Assembly: GCA_023260975.1 (NCBI GenBank)
Contig: JALQTK010000001.1
Coordinates: 29,852 to 93,851, forward strand
DNA from: Pseudidiomarina sp.
GTDB lineage: Bacteria; Pseudomonadota; Gammaproteobacteria; Enterobacterales; Alteromonadaceae
Direction: 5' to 3'
Length of the DNA: 64,000 nt
Shown here: in pieces, positions 62,396 to 64,000 of the stretch
Layout of the letters: every line of letters starts with the position of its first letter
Position numbering within the stretch: position 1 is the stretch's first letter
Position numbers and translations under genes: made by a program
Notes under the pieces: generated by a model
What the model was told of the DNA's origin: nothing
Database searches by the model: none
Seen by the model: the letters and a program-made list of their open reading frames with translations, nothing else

Positions 62396-63223
62396 TCATG
62401 TCGATAAGATCAGTTTTTTGATACGGTCTTTATAGCTGCGGCTAACTTTTAATTCTTTACCATTGCGCAAGATCAAATGGTATTCACCATTTTGCCGACT
62501 ACATAACTTTTCAACCTGATCCAAGTTAACAATAGCTGAGCGGTGAATGCGTTGAAAGCGCAATGGATTTAACTCATCTTCTAGTTCTTTCATGGTACGA
62601 CGTAATATATGCGTCTCATTACAGGCGTGAATACACATATAGTCGCCCGCTGCATCAACCCACTCAATCGAGTTGATTGCTACCCGAGTGATCTCGCCAC
62701 TCTCTTTGATTGCAATATGCTCAGGGTATCGCGCCATACTCATATCCTCACCGCTCGCTAAGCGCTTGAGGATATCCTCGCAATCTTCGCCGGTTGCATC
62801 AGCCAATAAATTGAGAATACGTAGGTGTTGCGCGTTACGTTCACGTTCAGCCAAATTCTTTTCAATACGCCGTATACTTTGCTCTAACCGCTCATGATCA
62901 ACTGGCTTTAACAAGTAATCAATTGCACGCACTTCGAAGGCTTTAATGGCGTAATGATCATAAGCGGTGACAAACACCACCAGCGGCATTTGTTTACCGG
63001 CAGCCTGAACTTCACGAAGTACATCAAAACCATTCATGCCCGGCATTTGAATATCAAGAAAAACTAAATCTGGTGCCAGCGCGATAATTTTATCGACCGC
63101 TTGCCGTGCGTTCTGACATTCATCCAACACCTCAACGTGGCTGAACTCACGCAGTCGAACAATAAGACCACGGCGAGCCAGCGACTCGTCATCAACGATC
63201 AGAGCGCGAATGGTTTGTGTCAT
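62396..63223 (-). CDS. LytTR-family response regulator
   Basis: 275 aa. Receiver domain: IRALIVDDESLARRGLIVRL, phosphoacceptor aspartate in PDLVFLDIQMPGMNGFDVLR near residue 55, VVFVTAYDHYAIKAFEVRAI and DYLLKPVDHERLEQ. The C-terminal LytTR DNA-binding domain has GEITRVAINSIEWVDAAGDY, ETHILRRTMKELEDEL, FQRIHRSAIVNLDQVEKL and KELKVSRSYKDRIKKL. A linker of about 40 residues joins them. ATG 63223 overlaps the kinase stop. Target genes are unknown. It could control the DUF6279 lipoprotein. Confidence 0.93.
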   Translation of the reverse strand: MTQTIRALIVDDESLARRGLIVRLREFSHVEVLDECQNARQAVDKIIALAPDLVFLDIQMPGMNGFDVLREVQAAGKQMPLVVFVTAYDHYAIKAFEVRAIDYLLKPVDHERLEQSIRRIEKNLAERERNAQHLRILNLLADATGEDCEDILKRLASGEDMSMARYPEHIAIKESGEITRVAINSIEWVDAAGDYMCIHACNETHILRRTMKELEDELNPLRFQRIHRSAIVNLDQVEKLCSRQNGEYHLILRNGKELKVSRSYKDRIKKLILST

Positions 63224-64000
63224 AAAGTATTAGCCTGCTCATAAGGAATACGGATCTCAATCCGCAGTCCTTGTGGATCATTACTGGCTACTGTAAATGA
63301 GTAGTGCTTACCAAACAAGGCCTGTAAGCGGTCTCGGGTATTAACCAGACCAACACCGCCGCTACCCAACAATTGTTCAATTGGCTTGTTCGTACCAGGG
63401 CCATTATCGCTAATGACGACGACTAATTGGTCGTGCTCACAATACCCTAGAATATCAATTCGGCCACCTTCTTCTAATTTAGCAATGCCGTATTTAATAG
63501 CATTTTCAATCAGTGGTTGCAGAAACAAACTCGGCACCAACGCCCGTAACGCTTGCTCGGAAATATCAATAGTGACTTGCAAGCGTTCATCGAAACGCAC
63601 TTTTTCGATATCTAAATACAAGTTAATGGCATCGATTTCTCGACCCAAGGGTATCTTTTTGATGGGTTCATTATCCAACGAAAAACGTAAAAACAAACTT
63701 AGCTTTGACATCATGCGATTCGCTAGATCATTTTCGCCGACTAAAATAAGCGTTGAGATGGCATTTAAGGTATTGAACAGAAAATGTGGATTGAGTTGAT
63801 AACGCAGCATCTTTAATTGAGCTTGATGCGCCATTGAAGTTGCCATCAAGGCTTTTTGCTTTTCGTCTTGCAGCATCTGGTAATATTTAATGCCAAAATA
63901 CAGACCACTCCAACTTAGCATGATATAAAATTTGGCAATCGAATTTTTAAAATAAAACCAGCTATTCTCAGGTCGAAAACCAAACTTGTAAATTTCCCAA
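63220..64000 (-). CDS. LytS/YehU-type sensor histidine kinase (5' end missing)
   Basis: Reads open through the window edge. The visible 259 codons include the end of a membrane region (SWFYFKNSIAKFYIMLSWSG, FGIKYYQML), a short coiled linker, then the His_kinase domain of this family: MLRYQLNPHFLFNTLNAIST with the conserved histidine, NRMMSKLSLFLRFSL, ID...LYLDIEKVRFDERLQV and an ATPase domain with PLIENAIKYGIAKLEEGG, VVISDNGPG and GVGLVNTRDRLQALFG. It overlaps the response regulator by four bases (ATGA). Sensor input part is outside the window. Confidence 0.93.
   Translation of the reverse strand, partial: WEIYKFGFRPENSWFYFKNSIAKFYIMLSWSGLYFGIKYYQMLQDEKQKALMATSMAHQAQLKMLRYQLNPHFLFNTLNAISTLILVGENDLANRMMSKLSLFLRFSLDNEPIKKIPLGREIDAINLYLDIEKVRFDERLQVTIDISEQALRALVPSLFLQPLIENAIKYGIAKLEEGGRIDILGYCEHDQLVVVISDNGPGTNKPIEQLLGSGGVGLVNTRDRLQALFGKHYSFTVASNDPQGLRIEIRIPYEQANTL

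Overview
This window reads as ordinary chromosome of a gammaproteobacterium, most likely an Alteromonadales member close to Idiomarina or its relatives. The evidence is the E. coli/Shewanella-like protein sequences and gene orders (rlmL-glutaredoxin-uup-DUF3466, a Lon-like protease gene next to fabA and rmf, msrC-x-proQ-prc, pepN-gdh-pyrD, ccoNOQP-fixH-ccoI-ccoS-uspE-ttcA) and an amino-acid-centred gene content: leucine dehydrogenase, giant NAD-glutamate dehydrogenase, aminopeptidase N, Na+-coupled alanine symporter and NhaC antiporter. The genus is an inference. I see no transposase, integrase, phage gene, CRISPR array, toxin-antitoxin pair or biosynthetic cluster. Coding density is very high and only one gap exceeds 300 bases (28831-29347).

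Layout. 1-6142: PEP synthase (5' end cut off) overlapping a YdiJ-type D-2-hydroxyacid dehydrogenase, convergent with a leucine dehydrogenase that carries a LiuR-like operator upstream. 6350-15317: tRNA/ribosome modification and housekeeping (DUF4826, roxA, purB, hflD, mnmA, rluE, a membrane protein plus Bax-like hydrolase pair, ttcA, uspE). 15382-23021: a cbb3 cytochrome oxidase locus on the minus strand (ccoN, O, Q, P, fixH, ccoI, ccoS, a DsbD/SafE-like membrane protein) with a divergent lipoprotein gene. 23149-30196: NfeD/SPFH pair, an RND efflux pair, a small broken membrane ORF, and a TraB/GumN protein. 30203-39285: a candidate RNA pseudoknot before a Lon-like protease, fabA with a FabR-like box, rmf, DUF3466, uup, a glutaredoxin-like gene and rlmL.

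39465-53014: tRNA-fMet, then a long minus-strand run of cpdB-like, pyrD, NAD-glutamate dehydrogenase, pepN, nhaC and an alanine/glycine symporter. Together these would import and degrade peptides and amino acids, feed 2-oxoglutarate into the TCA cycle and return sodium. 53122-57233: prc, proQ, a small acidic protein, msrC, DUF1315 and a zinc-ribbon membrane protein in one tightly packed operon. 57318-64000: an M14 carboxypeptidase, a long-form GAPDH divergent from pyruvate kinase with a dyad operator between them, a DUF6279 lipoprotein, and a LytTR-type two-component pair whose kinase runs off the window.

The window is mostly conserved core genome. The best leads are small and regulatory: a perfect interleaved double stem (pseudoknot geometry) just before the Lon-like protease start, a near-perfect 24-bp dyad between gapB and pykA, a 53-codon membrane peptide broken by one stop codon, an unrecognised acidic protein locked between msrC and proQ, and an uncharacterised lipoprotein divergent from ccoN. 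All functions are read from sequence by eye; no database search was run.
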